A stretch of DNA of 35,487 bases from Chloroflexota bacterium (GCA_016199495.1 JACQGQ010000073.1:1-35487); one strand, 5' to 3'. Shown: positions 1 to 7,395, numbered from the stretch's first letter. The notes: generated by a model from the letters alone, not told the origin. Numbers and translations are program-made.

Positions 1-71
1 ATCAACTGTTTTCGGACAGCCTCATTAGGTGTATAAGAGAGGCTTAGCCCCTCTTGAACTCTCCTTCCTGC
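1..71. repeat. Partial G/C-run palindromic repeat at window edge
   Basis: A near-perfect hairpin (aagagaggc / gcccctctt, one mismatch) lies at 35-55. The preceding acagcctcatta resembles the right end of the repeat element at 3222-3369 (cagcctcgtta). This is probably one end of the dispersed palindromic repeat family described elsewhere in the window, cut by the window boundary. It sits just beyond the stop codon of the minus-strand solute-binding protein gene, but it has no T-run and so does not look like a canonical terminator. Confidence 0.45.
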
Positions 72-1685
72 CTAGCGAGGTTTAACCGAGACCTCGTTCA
101 GCCTGGCCAAGCCCATTGGATTAAGGTTGTAACCGCTAACATAGGGCTTGACCAGGATATAGTTCTCCCCAAACCACAAAGGCAGGCTGGCGGCATTCTC
201 AACCAGCTTTTGTTCCGCCTGTTGATACAGCGCCAGGCTCAATTTACTGTCGGGTTCGACGCCGGCTCTGTCAAGCAAAGCATCCACCTCGGGGTTACTA
301 TACTCACCATAGTTACTATCGGAGCCGCTATGAAAGAGAATATCCAGGAAGTTCTGCGGGTGTGGGTAGTCGGCAATCCAGCCTATCTCAAACATCTCGT
401 CCTTCTCTTCTTTGAGGTTATAAAAGAACCGGGATGGCTCGAGCTGCCTTACTGTTACCTCTACCCCCAGATTCTGTCGCCACTGGTGAATGATAGCTTC
501 CAGCTCCTGAGATATTAAGCCACCCCAACCCGAGGTGGTAATGGTGATTGGCGGCAGTTTAGAGACATCACCATACCTGGATTCTCTGATTAACTGCCTT
601 GCCTTAGCTACATCATAGTTCAGTCCGGGCAAATCTTCATTGAAACCGGGCATACCGGGGGGCAAAATACCGTCGGCCGGCTGCGCCATATTCCTGACTA
701 CCAGAGAAACCAATTTATCTTTATCTATCGCCTGAGAGAAGGCGCGGCGGATATTGACATCATCAAATGGAGGCTTGGTCGCATTGAAGCCGATATAGTG
801 AAAGCTTAGCTCGGGGACTATTATCAGCTCGCGATAAAAGGGGCCGGCTTTGTCGGTAACTTTATCGATGTAGTCAATATAGACATCGGTGATATCGATT
901 TTACCGGTCTCATACAGATTCATCGGCACACCGCTTAATATCTGAAAAACAACCGAATCAACCTCAGCCCGCTTGCCGTAATAAATTTCATTCCTCTCCA
1001 AGACAAGACGGCTATTATCATCCCCCTCTCTTAATCTAAAGGGACCGCTGCCATTGGGACGGCGCCACCACTCTCGGCCCGATTCCACATTGGCTCTATC
1101 GACGACAAAGGCAGTGGGATAGGTCAGCTTGGATAAGAAATAGGACTTGGGTGCGTCTATCGTTACTTCAAGGGTATAATCATTGATGACCTTGATGCCA
1201 CCAATCTCCCTGTTGCCACCGGCTAATGCTTCCCTTACCCCAACGATATCACCTAGGTAGGTAGAGGCGGTTAGCGAGCCAGTAGCCGGGTCAGAGGCGC
1301 GCTCCCAGGAATACTTAAAATCTCTGGCTTTAACCTCGCGACCGTTATGAAATCTGACACCGCGCCGTAAATAGAAGGTATAGGTTCGGCCATCATCACT
1401 AACGCGCCACTCCCGGGCTATATCCGGGGCTGGTTCCAGATTATCATCGAGACGAAGCAAGCCGCCAAATAGCTGCATGATATATTGGTGGGAGCGGGCT
1501 TCTCCGGAGACAGCCGGGTCAAGCGTGTGCGGGTAGTCGCTGTCATAGAGATTAAGGACCTGCTCTTCGGCAACCGGGGTGGGGACTTCTGCTGGCGCCA
1601 GACGGCAACCGCCGGGTAAGGAGAACACCAGCAGGCTGCCGACGACTACTATGGAAAGAACTATATTGATGATTCTTTTTGACAT
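72..1685 (-). CDS. ABC transporter substrate-binding lipoprotein, family 5 (oligopeptide type)
   Basis: Extracytoplasmic solute receptor of 537 aa, anchored in the membrane as a lipoprotein. It would deliver peptides or another ligand to an Opp/Dpp-type ABC permease. The N-terminus has a basic start, a hydrophobic stretch and a lipobox-like LPGGC near residue 27. The family-5 signature follows: LYDSDYPHTLDPA, a region of the type LAREW..DDGRTYTFYLRRGVRFHNG, then DVNIRRAFSQAIDK and a conserved IGWIADYPHPQNFLDILF. Length fits the family (500-600 aa). No permease or ATPase gene lies next to it on this side; the neighbour upstream is an unrelated MFS transporter, so partners may lie beyond the window or elsewhere. 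The ribosome binding site is weak. The family call is secure, but the ligand cannot be told from the sequence. Confidence 0.9.
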   Translation of the reverse strand: MSKRIINIVLSIVVVGSLLVFSLPGGCRLAPAEVPTPVAEEQVLNLYDSDYPHTLDPAVSGEARSHQYIMQLFGGLLRLDDNLEPAPDIAREWRVSDDGRTYTFYLRRGVRFHNGREVKARDFKYSWERASDPATGSLTASTYLGDIVGVREALAGGNREIGGIKVINDYTLEVTIDAPKSYFLSKLTYPTAFVVDRANVESGREWWRRPNGSGPFRLREGDDNSRLVLERNEIYYGKRAEVDSVVFQILSGVPMNLYETGKIDITDVYIDYIDKVTDKAGPFYRELIIVPELSFHYIGFNATKPPFDDVNIRRAFSQAIDKDKLVSLVVRNMAQPADGILPPGMPGFNEDLPGLNYDVAKARQLIRESRYGDVSKLPPITITTSGWGGLISQELEAIIHQWRQNLGVEVTVRQLEPSRFFYNLKEEKDEMFEIGWIADYPHPQNFLDILFHSGSDSNYGEYSNPEVDALLDRAGVEPDSKLSLALYQQAEQKLVENAASLPLWFGENYILVKPYVSGYNLNPMGLARLNEVSVKPR

Positions 1686-1711
1686 TTAGCTTTATAACAG
1701 AATATATACCT

Positions 1712-1720
1712 AATATAGCA
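1712..1720 (-). promoter_or_regulatory. Extended -10 promoter for the substrate-binding protein gene
   Basis: On the minus strand TGCTATATT (TGN extension plus TATATT) lies about 27 nt upstream of the ATG at 1685. No good -35 hexamer is visible. The arrangement matches other extended -10 sites in this window (hydrolase, uvrA, sbcC, dnaG). Confidence 0.4.
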
Positions 1721-1775
1721 CAGACCTTCCCTGCCTGCCTACTGACCGGGGTGGCCGCTTTACTGCCTTATGAAC

Positions 1776-3062
1776 TTATGGTTCCGGCTTAGCCTTTGGG
1801 GGTTTGGCCAGTAACACCAGGGGTATTGCCGGCAATGTCGCCAGGGCAAATATCTGCCAGGCAAGGCGGTAGCTTCCGGTAATATCGAAAATCCATCCGG
1901 CAATAACCGGGCTGGCCAGCCCACCCAGCATACTTATGGCCATCATCAATCCCATAATGCTACCAAAGTTGCTTGTGCCAAAATAATCCCCCTGCAGGGC
2001 TGGCCTCAAGGGTATTGGTCCGCCATAGCCGGGACTATAGATGAGCAAGAAGGGTACAATAAGCCACACTCGGGCGGCATCTATGAAGGAGAAAATGAAA
2101 AGCCCGCCAGTTTGAAGGAGGAGTGATATGGCGATAAGGTATCTTTTATTGGTGAAATCGCCAAGAAAACCAAAACCCAGTCGGCCAATCAGGCTGGATA
2201 GGGTCATACCGGCAACGGCGCTAGCCGCTATCGTTGTCGGCACCCCCGCGTTTTCCAGATAGGGTACGATGTGCACCATCACGGCGCTTGTTCCTATATT
2301 TTGAAAGAAAAAGACGAGGGCAAGCAGCCAAAAAGCTCGTGTCCTTAGTGCTGCCTTAACCGTAAAATCTGTGGCTAAAGAATCTGGAGCTTGCCCCACT
2401 ATTTCACTCGATGAGCGGCTGTTCGGCACATTGACTGCCTCATTTATTGCGCTCCTGGTTTCGCCATCGGGAAGATAACCGTAGTGACCGGGTTTATGTC
2501 TCATCAATGAACTGAGGGGTAGGCCAATGACCCAGGCGGCAATCCCCATGATAATCAGGCTCGTTCTCCAGCCGAACTGACTGATGGATAGGGCGACTAA
2601 CGGCACCAGAGTGCCGCTGGCGCCAAAACCGACATACATGAAAGTCATGGCCCGGCTTCTTTTCTTGATGAACCAGTTGGCGACGGCTACGTTCATCGCT
2701 ACAAAGGAACCAAAGCTGATGCCGATAGCGATAATCAAGAACGAGCCATAAAATGCCCACAGGGAGTCAACGCGGCTCATCCATAAAAAGCCGAGACCAA
2801 CGACACTCCAGCCGGAGAGCATCAGCTTCCTCGGTCCTACCCTATCAACCAGGAAACCGACGAGCGGGCCCGAAATACCCCCTTCGAGCCTCTGCAGGAC
2901 AAAGGCGACAGATGTAACGGTTGCCGTCCAGTGGAAGGTAGCCCTTATCGGGTTAAAGAAAACGCTAAAGCCATAAAAGAATGTGCCGCCGACAAAGAGA
3001 TTGATGGTGGCGGAGGCCAGTACTATCCACCAGCCGTAGAAGATTTTTCTCTTTTTGGGCAT
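1776..3062 (-). CDS. MFS transporter, oxalate/formate antiporter or monocarboxylate type (copy 1)
   Basis: Twelve-helix major facilitator superfamily permease (about 428 aa), inner membrane. The N-terminus FYGWWIVLA followed by FFYGFSVFFNP is typical of the OFA/MCT-like branch that moves small carboxylates. Loop 2-3 contains VDRVGPRKLML, the usual MFS A-like motif, and a central cytoplasmic loop of about 50 residues splits the two halves. The track starts at TTG 3074, but AAAGG abuts that codon; GTG 3065 or ATG 3062 fit the ribosome binding site better and begin MPKKRKIFYGWW. Two paralogs occur in the same window (21605-22885 and 26116-27360). Substrate and direction of transport are not readable from sequence; family assignment is firm. 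Confidence 0.88.
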   Translation of the reverse strand: MPKKRKIFYGWWIVLASATINLFVGGTFFYGFSVFFNPIRATFHWTATVTSVAFVLQRLEGGISGPLVGFLVDRVGPRKLMLSGWSVVGLGFLWMSRVDSLWAFYGSFLIIAIGISFGSFVAMNVAVANWFIKKRSRAMTFMYVGFGASGTLVPLVALSISQFGWRTSLIIMGIAAWVIGLPLSSLMRHKPGHYGYLPDGETRSAINEAVNVPNSRSSSEIVGQAPDSLATDFTVKAALRTRAFWLLALVFFFQNIGTSAVMVHIVPYLENAGVPTTIAASAVAGMTLSSLIGRLGFGFLGDFTNKRYLIAISLLLQTGGLFIFSFIDAARVWLIVPFLLIYSPGYGGPIPLRPALQGDYFGTSNFGSIMGLMMAISMLGGLASPVIAGWIFDITGSYRLAWQIFALATLPAIPLVLLAKPPKAKPEP

Positions 3063-3221
3063 CACTGTCGGCAACCTTTACCTGTCTCTGACTAGAGGCT
3101 TTTGTCGCTGGGGTCTGGGAGTCATGTCTGCAGGACGAGCACCGTCACGAATGGACGGAATAACTCTTGCGCTATAGAATAGCGGAATATGCCGAAATTT
3201 ACAATCTGGGAAGCTGAGATT

Positions 3222-3369
3222 GTTTAGTAACCTATCCCCCCGGCCCCCTTCCCTTAAAGGGAAGGGGAAAAAGGGGGTGAGGGTGTTAGTCATTGAGCAA
3301 AAACTCCCAACCCCGTATTAAATACGGGGGAAGCTAAAACCGAGGCTTTTGAAGATTAAACAGCCTCGT
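3222..3369. repeat. Palindromic G/C-run repeat element (copy A)
   Basis: This block fills most of the 386-bp divergent gap between the MFS gene and the hydrolase. It starts with gtttagtaacctatcccc, continues into cccttcccttaaagggaagggg (near-perfect palindrome) and ggggtgaggg, and ends near attaaacagcctcgtta. Its left end is almost the reverse complement of the right end of copy B at 5855-6046, so the two are the same family. A separate palindrome ccccgtatt-a-aatacgggg lies at 3311-3329, and a cgaggct/agcctcg hairpin spans about 3341-3367. The 71-aa track ORF on the minus strand is a by-product of these runs and is not called. Confidence 0.7.
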
Positions 3370-3411
3370 TAAGAAGTGGGCGGTGATAAGCTGTGATTTC
3401 CCGGGGGAGTT

Positions 3412-3420
3412 TGCTATACT
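3412..3420 (+). promoter_or_regulatory. Extended -10 promoter for the alpha/beta hydrolase
   Basis: TGCTATACT is an extended -10 element 28 nt upstream of the preferred ATG at 3449. There is no convincing -35. It would place the RNA start near 3427 and leave room for the AGGAG site, which also argues against the longer track ORF starting at 3383. Confidence 0.45.
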
Positions 3421-3448
3421 TATCGCAGTAATTGAATCAGGAGAGGCG

Positions 3449-4261
3449 ATGTCTTACCAGGCGGACTTATCGTTCCTGGACCGGGCGGAAATCCTGGAGA
3501 TTATCTTTCCGGTCGTTTATTCCCCTTTTTATTTGCCCGATGACGCCCGCTTTTCTCCGGCGGCTGTGCCCGCTTATGCCATCGAGGTTGAAGAGGGCAT
3601 TAAGATTGGTTGCGGATTCTGGATTAGTGGTCAGGAATGCCCTTCCGTCCTTTATTTTCATGGCAACGGGGAAACGGTAGCCAGCCATGACTGGATTGCT
3701 CCCCTTTACCATGAAAGAGGTATAAATCTTTTTGTGGCTGATTATCGGGGCTATGGTGACAGTGATGGTAAGCCAACCATTGCTAACATGATTGGCGATG
3801 CTCATACTATCTTCCAGGGATTCAAGGAGATAATCGAGCAGGAAGGCTTTAAGCAAAGCCTTTTCATCATGGGACGTTCCCTGGGTAGTGTCTCTGCCAT
3901 CGAGCTTGCCTTTAATTATCAGGATGAAATTTGTGGCTTGATTATTGAGAGTGGGGCGGCTAACAATTTCCGTCGCCTCTGGGATTACCTGGGGGTTGCC
4001 GACAAAGAAACCATTTTCAGTGAGGAAAGCCTCTTCTTAAACAAGGTCAAGATGAGACAGGTTCGGCGGCCGACCCTTATCATTCACGGCGAGTACGATG
4101 AGATGATCACGATCGACGAGGGGAAGGAGCTTTACCAGAGTTCGGGAAGCCGGGACAAAGAAATCCTGATTGTTCCCGGGGCTGGCCATAACGATATCAT
4201 GCTGGTGCAGCCGAGCCTGTATTTCGACACAATTGAGAAGTTTATCAAAACCTATGGCTAG
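3449..4261 (+). CDS. Alpha/beta hydrolase (serine hydrolase fold, BEM46/ABHD-like)
   Basis: Cytoplasmic hydrolase of about 270 aa with a complete catalytic triad in the expected order. The nucleophile serine is in GRSLGS, the acid in HGEYDEM and the histidine in GAGHND near the C-terminus. The oxyanion-hole strand reads VLYFHGNGE and is followed by NLFVADYRGYGDSDG, typical of the BEM46/YqiA-like branch of esterases and acyl hydrolases. The track start at 3383 has no ribosome binding site. ATG 3449 has AGGAGAGGCG directly upstream, so it is preferred, giving MSYQADLSF. It is followed by the Sir2 gene after 31 bp on the same strand and may be cotranscribed. The natural ester or amide substrate is unknown. 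Confidence 0.87.
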   Translation: MSYQADLSFLDRAEILEIIFPVVYSPFYLPDDARFSPAAVPAYAIEVEEGIKIGCGFWISGQECPSVLYFHGNGETVASHDWIAPLYHERGINLFVADYRGYGDSDGKPTIANMIGDAHTIFQGFKEIIEQEGFKQSLFIMGRSLGSVSAIELAFNYQDEICGLIIESGAANNFRRLWDYLGVADKETIFSEESLFLNKVKMRQVRRPTLIIHGEYDEMITIDEGKELYQSSGSRDKEILIVPGAGHNDIMLVQPSLYFDTIEKFIKTYG

Positions 4262-4292
4262 ATAAGTAAAGATAGCCAGGGAGGATGAAAAC

Positions 4293-5138
4293 ATGGAACA
4301 GCTAATTGGCAGAGCCGCCAGGGATTTAGTTGATGCCCAATATGCGATTGCCCTGACCGGAGCCGGTATTTCAACCGAGTCCGGGATTCCTGATTTTCGG
4401 GGGCCTTCCGGTGTCTGGACGAAAAACCCTGAAGCCGAAAGAAGAGCCTACCTGGGCTACCAGAGATTTATGGCAGACCCCAAGAAGTGGTGGGAGGAAA
4501 GGTTAGCCAATCCCGGTTTGTTAGGAGACCTGGGCGCCGTCATGCCCAACGCTGGCCATTATGCTCTGGTTGAACTTGAGCAGTCAGGTATCATTAAATG
4601 CGTCATCACCCAGAATGTCGATGCCCTTCATGAAAAAGCGGGGACGAAGAGGCTCCTCGAATATCACGGCAGTACCGCCAAGCTAAGGTGCGTTGCCTGC
4701 GGCTTAAGGTTCAGGCGAGATGAATTTGATTTGTCAAGGCTATTAGAGGAAAAGCAATTGCCTCCCCATTGCCCCACGTGCCGGGGAGTAGTAAAATCCG
4801 ACGGCGTTTCCTTCGGCGAACCAATTCCCGGTGACGTGGCTCATCAAAGCCTGGAAGAAGCCGGGAAGTGCGATTTGATGCTCATTTGCGGCACTTCGGC
4901 GGTGGTTTATCCCTTTGCCAATTTGCCGCGAATAGCCCGTGAGAGAAGAACGGAGATGGCAAGAAAAACGGGAACGGGCATATCTGCCGTGAGAAAAGTC
5001 GCGGCAGTAACCATAATCGAGGTCAATGCTGACCCGACACCTTTAACCGAGGAAGGGGTTTCCGATTACCTGATTCAGGGGAAGACCGGGGAGATTTTAC
5101 CGGCGATAGCTGCCGCGGTAAAGAGGCTGAGAAAATAA
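4293..5138 (+). CDS. cobB: Sir2-family NAD-dependent protein deacylase (sirtuin)
   Basis: NAD-dependent lysine deacetylase, 281 aa, releasing nicotinamide and O-acetyl-ADP-ribose. Motifs in order are GAGISTESGIPDFRG (NAD binding, residues about 23-37), TQNVDALHEKAG (about 107-118), the catalytic histidine in EYHGST, a structural zinc site of two CxxC pairs (CVAC and CPTC), and ICGTSAVVYPFANLP closing the Rossmann fold. All catalytic residues look intact, so it is a Zn-containing bacterial sirtuin and not the macro-linked SirTM type. A somewhat basic insertion (RERRTEMARKTGTG) follows the last Rossmann motif. The ribosome binding site GGGAGGATGAAAAC precedes ATG. The next gene encodes a macro domain that could consume its product. 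The symbol is by family analogy. Confidence 0.93.
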   Translation: MEQLIGRAARDLVDAQYAIALTGAGISTESGIPDFRGPSGVWTKNPEAERRAYLGYQRFMADPKKWWEERLANPGLLGDLGAVMPNAGHYALVELEQSGIIKCVITQNVDALHEKAGTKRLLEYHGSTAKLRCVACGLRFRRDEFDLSRLLEEKQLPPHCPTCRGVVKSDGVSFGEPIPGDVAHQSLEEAGKCDLMLICGTSAVVYPFANLPRIARERRTEMARKTGTGISAVRKVAAVTIIEVNADPTPLTEEGVSDYLIQGKTGEILPAIAAAVKRLRK

Positions 5139-5189
5139 GCGTCTGGAGTCTCAGGGTCAGCCAAGCGGGCTATGGAAGAGGGCGAAGGC

Positions 5190-5765
5190 ATGGAGCAGCC
5201 AGCCACGGAAGTGAACATTAACCAGGCTAAGCTGGTTATCATCCAGGGAGATATTACCCGTCAAGCTACGGAGGCAATTGTTAATGCGGCCAACTCAAGC
5301 CTGATGGGGGGTGGTGGTGTCGATGGTGCCATTCACCGCGCCGGTGGCTCCACCATCCTGGAGGAATGTCGGCAAATCGTCTCCCGGCAGGGGCGATTGC
5401 CTGCGGGTAAAGCGGTCATTACCAGCGGCGGAAATCTCACAGCCAGGTTTGTTATTCATACCGTCGGGCCTGTCTGGCGTGGGGGTAATCAGGGAGAGCC
5501 GGAGCTACTGGCCAGTGCCTATCGGGAGAGCCTCAGAGTGGCCGCTGCTAATAATTTAGGCAGTATTTCCTTTCCGTCAGTAAGCACCGGCGTTTACGGT
5601 TATCCCGTGGCGGCAGCGGCCAGGGTGGCTCTGGGCACGGTGGCTTCATTTCTCCAGGAGCGGCCTACCTCAATCAAAGAAGTAGTTTTTGTGCTCTTCG
5701 ACCCGGTTACTTTTGAAAAATACTTGTCGGTGCTCGGGGAGATAGCCGGGGGGGTGAGAAAATGA
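5190..5765 (+). CDS. Macro-domain protein, O-acetyl-ADP-ribose / ADP-ribosyl hydrolase (MacroD type)
   Basis: A single macro domain filling the protein (about 191 aa). It shows VNAANSSLMGGGGVDGAIHRAGG, the MacroD-class substrate loop with the catalytic aspartate in GGVDGAI. It also shows FPSVSTGVYGYP, the diphosphate-binding loop 2. Proteins with this pattern deacetylate O-acetyl-ADP-ribose and remove ADP-ribose from acidic side chains. The track start 5172 has no ribosome binding site; ATG 5190 is preceded by GAGGGCGAAGG and gives MEQPATEVN. The gene follows the sirtuin after a short gap on the same strand, and its stop codon overlaps the ATG of a small ORF (ATGA at 5762-5765). Family is very secure; cellular target is inferred. 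Confidence 0.93.
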   Translation: MEQPATEVNINQAKLVIIQGDITRQATEAIVNAANSSLMGGGGVDGAIHRAGGSTILEECRQIVSRQGRLPAGKAVITSGGNLTARFVIHTVGPVWRGGNQGEPELLASAYRESLRVAAANNLGSISFPSVSTGVYGYPVAAAARVALGTVASFLQERPTSIKEVVFVLFDPVTFEKYLSVLGEIAGGVRK

Positions 5766-5860
5766 AATACCCCGGCAAGCTGGTGGACATTCTCGGAACT
5801 TTTTATAAAGTCTTGTCACTTCTGGCTAAGGGCTACCCCCTGTTACCTGGGATTGTTTAG
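5762..5860 (+). pseudogene. Small ORF translationally coupled to the macro gene, apparently cut off by repeat insertion
   Basis: ATG 5762 overlaps the macro stop codon as ATGA, the classical coupling geometry. It opens a 32-codon frame beginning MKYPGKLVDILGTFYK and running to KGYPLLPG. The frame then enters the left end of repeat copy B and stops at the TAG inside gtttag. It looks like the 5' end of a once longer gene, though a genuine short peptide cannot be excluded. Imperfect direct repeats (ttacctgggat at 5843, ttacccgggat at 6055) flank the inserted element. Joining across them leaves the frame open for only about 20 more codons, so the original gene is not simply the downstream CDS in the same frame. 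Confidence 0.45.
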
Positions 5861-6046
5861 TAACCCCTCACCCTTAATCCCTCTCCCCTTATGAAGGGGA
5901 GAGGGAAGAGATTTTAGAGAGGGGCGAAGCCCCTCTCTTAGACCCCATGTCGGGGAAGCCCGAAGGGGGCTAACGCCCCCTTCGGAAACCCTAATTCTCC
6001 CCCTTCCCTTAAAAAGGGAAGGGGGCAGGGGGATAGGTTATTAAAC
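5855..6046. repeat. MITE-like palindromic G/C-run repeat (copy B)
   Basis: About 190 bp with inverted ends gtttagtaacc (5855-5865) and ggttattaaac (6036-6046). Inside are nested hairpins: ctccccttatgaaggggag, gagaggggcgaagcccctctc, a cgaagggggctaacgcccccttcg stem, and cccttcccttaaaaagggaaggg. There is no coding capacity. It occupies the roughly 300-bp gap between the macro gene and the Fe-S-like gene. Related blocks occur at 3222, 27906, 30775, 32070 and 35437. The structure is that of a non-autonomous palindromic element; no transposase for it is visible in the window. Confidence 0.7.
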
Positions 6047-6166
6047 GGCCTCTATTACCCGGGATAGCCCTTCTCTCTGATGACCAGTGTTCGCTGCCCA
6101 CAGCACGACAGCGCCGAGATAAGGTATAATCGATTGGGTCTAATCAGGTCGGTAAAGGTTTTTGCC

Positions 6167-6733
6167 ATGCACCATGCGCTGAAGCTATACAGTCGATACC
6201 AGCAATCAGTTCTCCGGTACTATATCTTCCAGGCTAAGTGGGCCAGGTTACCCTTGGTCGGGAAGATGGTCAGAAGGGTCGCCAATCTCTACGGCAAAAA
6301 GGCGCATGGCGCCTACCTGCTCACCCATGATGAGGCTAATGAGATAGTAGACATTGCCGAAGGGCTGGCTCTGGGTCCCTGCGCCTGCCGGACCGTGTTC
6401 CCTAATTGCGATAGCCCGATAAGTGCGGAGATAATGGTCGGGCCCAGCCGAAACATTTTCCTGGACGAGAAAGCGCACGATTATCGGGAGATAACGAAGC
6501 AGGAGGCCAGGGACATCTTGAGGCAATGCCACCAGAGTGGACTGATACACACCATCGTCAAATGCCGGCAGGGTTTCTACGCGATCTGTAACTGCTGCGC
6601 CTGCTGTTGTGTCCCGCTGAGGCTTAACCGGCAATACGGCATAGGCAAGGCTTTCAGCCGGGACAACGGTATCGTTCAGCAGTTTAAGGAGCAACTCCGA
6701 GGGGGAGCGAAGCCGCCAATACCTTTGAGATAG
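6167..6733 (+). CDS. Cysteine-rich putative Fe-S protein with CxCR and CNCCACCC motifs, function unknown
   Basis: About 188 aa; not a classical ferredoxin. The N-terminal third is basic and aromatic (LYSRYQQSVLRYYIFQAKWARLP), suggesting contact with membrane or nucleic acid. The centre has GPCACRTVFPNC and the C-terminal third has HTIVKCRQGFYAICNCCACCCVP. This makes at least ten cysteines in two clusters, arranged as if to hold one or two Fe-S centres. I recognise the general layout from uncharacterised ferredoxin-annotated proteins of anaerobes but cannot name a reaction. The track start 6080 has no ribosome binding site and falls next to the repeat. ATG 6167 has AAAGG eight nt upstream and begins MHHALKLYSR, so it is preferred. 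It is separated from the macro gene by repeat copy B. Confidence 0.7.
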   Translation: MHHALKLYSRYQQSVLRYYIFQAKWARLPLVGKMVRRVANLYGKKAHGAYLLTHDEANEIVDIAEGLALGPCACRTVFPNCDSPISAEIMVGPSRNIFLDEKAHDYREITKQEARDILRQCHQSGLIHTIVKCRQGFYAICNCCACCCVPLRLNRQYGIGKAFSRDNGIVQQFKEQLRGGAKPPIPLR

Positions 6734-6785
6734 GTTGGTTTAGCTGAGACAGGATGGCGGAATGTTCAGCCCCTGATTGGTGCCT

Positions 6786-7382
6786 CTAACCAGCGGCAAC
6801 TTCTACCCGTGTCAGGTATTTGACAATAGCTTCCTCAAGTTCTGCCGGTTTGAAGCCGCGCGGGCCGATTGCTCCCGGATAAACTACTCGTCCATCCAGC
6901 CCGATGAGATAGAGACGGGTCGGGTGGGCAGCATACGTCTGGTTGACGGTATCACCCATCTCGTCCACGTAAGTCGGAATCTCGTACTTCAAATCAGTCT
7001 GGCAGCGGTCGGCGAGCGAGCGTCGTTCCTTAATCGTTTTCGGGTCATACACTGCTGGTGCCGTGGTCTCTGGCAGCCGCCACCCATCCAGGGGGTGAGC
7101 TTCTCGAATATAAATATCGAGGAATTGGATGCGGTCGTGATAGCGCACATAGAGGTCGTGGAGACTGACCGTCCCCTTGACGTAAGGCGGTCAGGTATAG
7201 CTGCCGAAGATGAGTGCCACCGGCTTTTGGCCGCGAAAGTCGGAGAGGCGAACGGGGTTCTCGCCGTTGACGTCATACAGCTCGAAATCCGGGGCAATAT
7301 CCCCCTCTTTGGGGGCAAGAGCATCTAACCGCTCCTGTTCCGCCTTACGTTCTCTGCGGTATTTATCGACATCGAATGCCAT
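6786..7382 (-). CDS. Iodothyronine-deiodinase-like selenoprotein (UGA = Sec at codon 64)
   Basis: The track shows two ORFs (7191-7382 and 6786-7148), but they are one reading frame of 198 aa interrupted only by TGA at 7191-7193. Across it the protein reads LIFGSYT-U-PPYVKG, matching the deiodinase active site (FGSCT-U-PP in vertebrates). It continues to FLDIYIREAHPLDGW, the conserved deiodinase histidine motif. The N-terminal part (GDIAPDFELYDVNG) is peroxiredoxin/thioredoxin-like, so the fold is thioredoxin with a Sec nucleophile. A bacterial SECIS hairpin follows the UGA. GAGGAGG precedes the ATG at 7382, and a TTGACA-17-TATCAT promoter lies upstream. There is no signal peptide. Expected chemistry is Sec-dependent reductive removal of halogen or thiol-redox; the substrate is unknown. 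A degraded gene is the alternative, but the absence of any other lesion argues against it. Confidence 0.88.
7157..7182 (-). promoter_or_regulatory. Bacterial SECIS element
   Basis: On the transcript downstream of UGA, GGGGAC pairs with GTCTCC (one G-U) around the five-base loop GGUCA, whose 5' GGU matches the guanosines needed by SelB in bacterial SECIS loops. The loop starts 21 nt after UGA, within the usual range. A lower CGT/ACG stem extends it with a bulge. A competing hairpin TGACCG/CGGTCA includes the UGA itself. Confidence 0.75.
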
Positions 7383-7395
7383 GTTAACCTCCTCT

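Noticed and set aside
54-518. 154-aa plus-strand ORF
   Set aside because: Antisense shadow of the solute-binding protein gene; no ribosome binding site and no family features.
3078-3293. 71-aa minus-strand ORF
   Set aside because: Runs through palindromic repeat A; composition comes from repeat arms.
6248-6694. 148-aa minus-strand ORF opposite the Cys-rich gene
   Set aside because: Shadow frame; the plus strand has the better start and the cysteine motifs.
7191-7193. Selenoprotein gene read as a pseudogene or two separate genes
   Set aside because: The UGA falls exactly at the deiodinase Sec position, the frame is open on both sides, and a SECIS-like stem follows; the second track ORF has only an internal GTG and no ribosome binding site.
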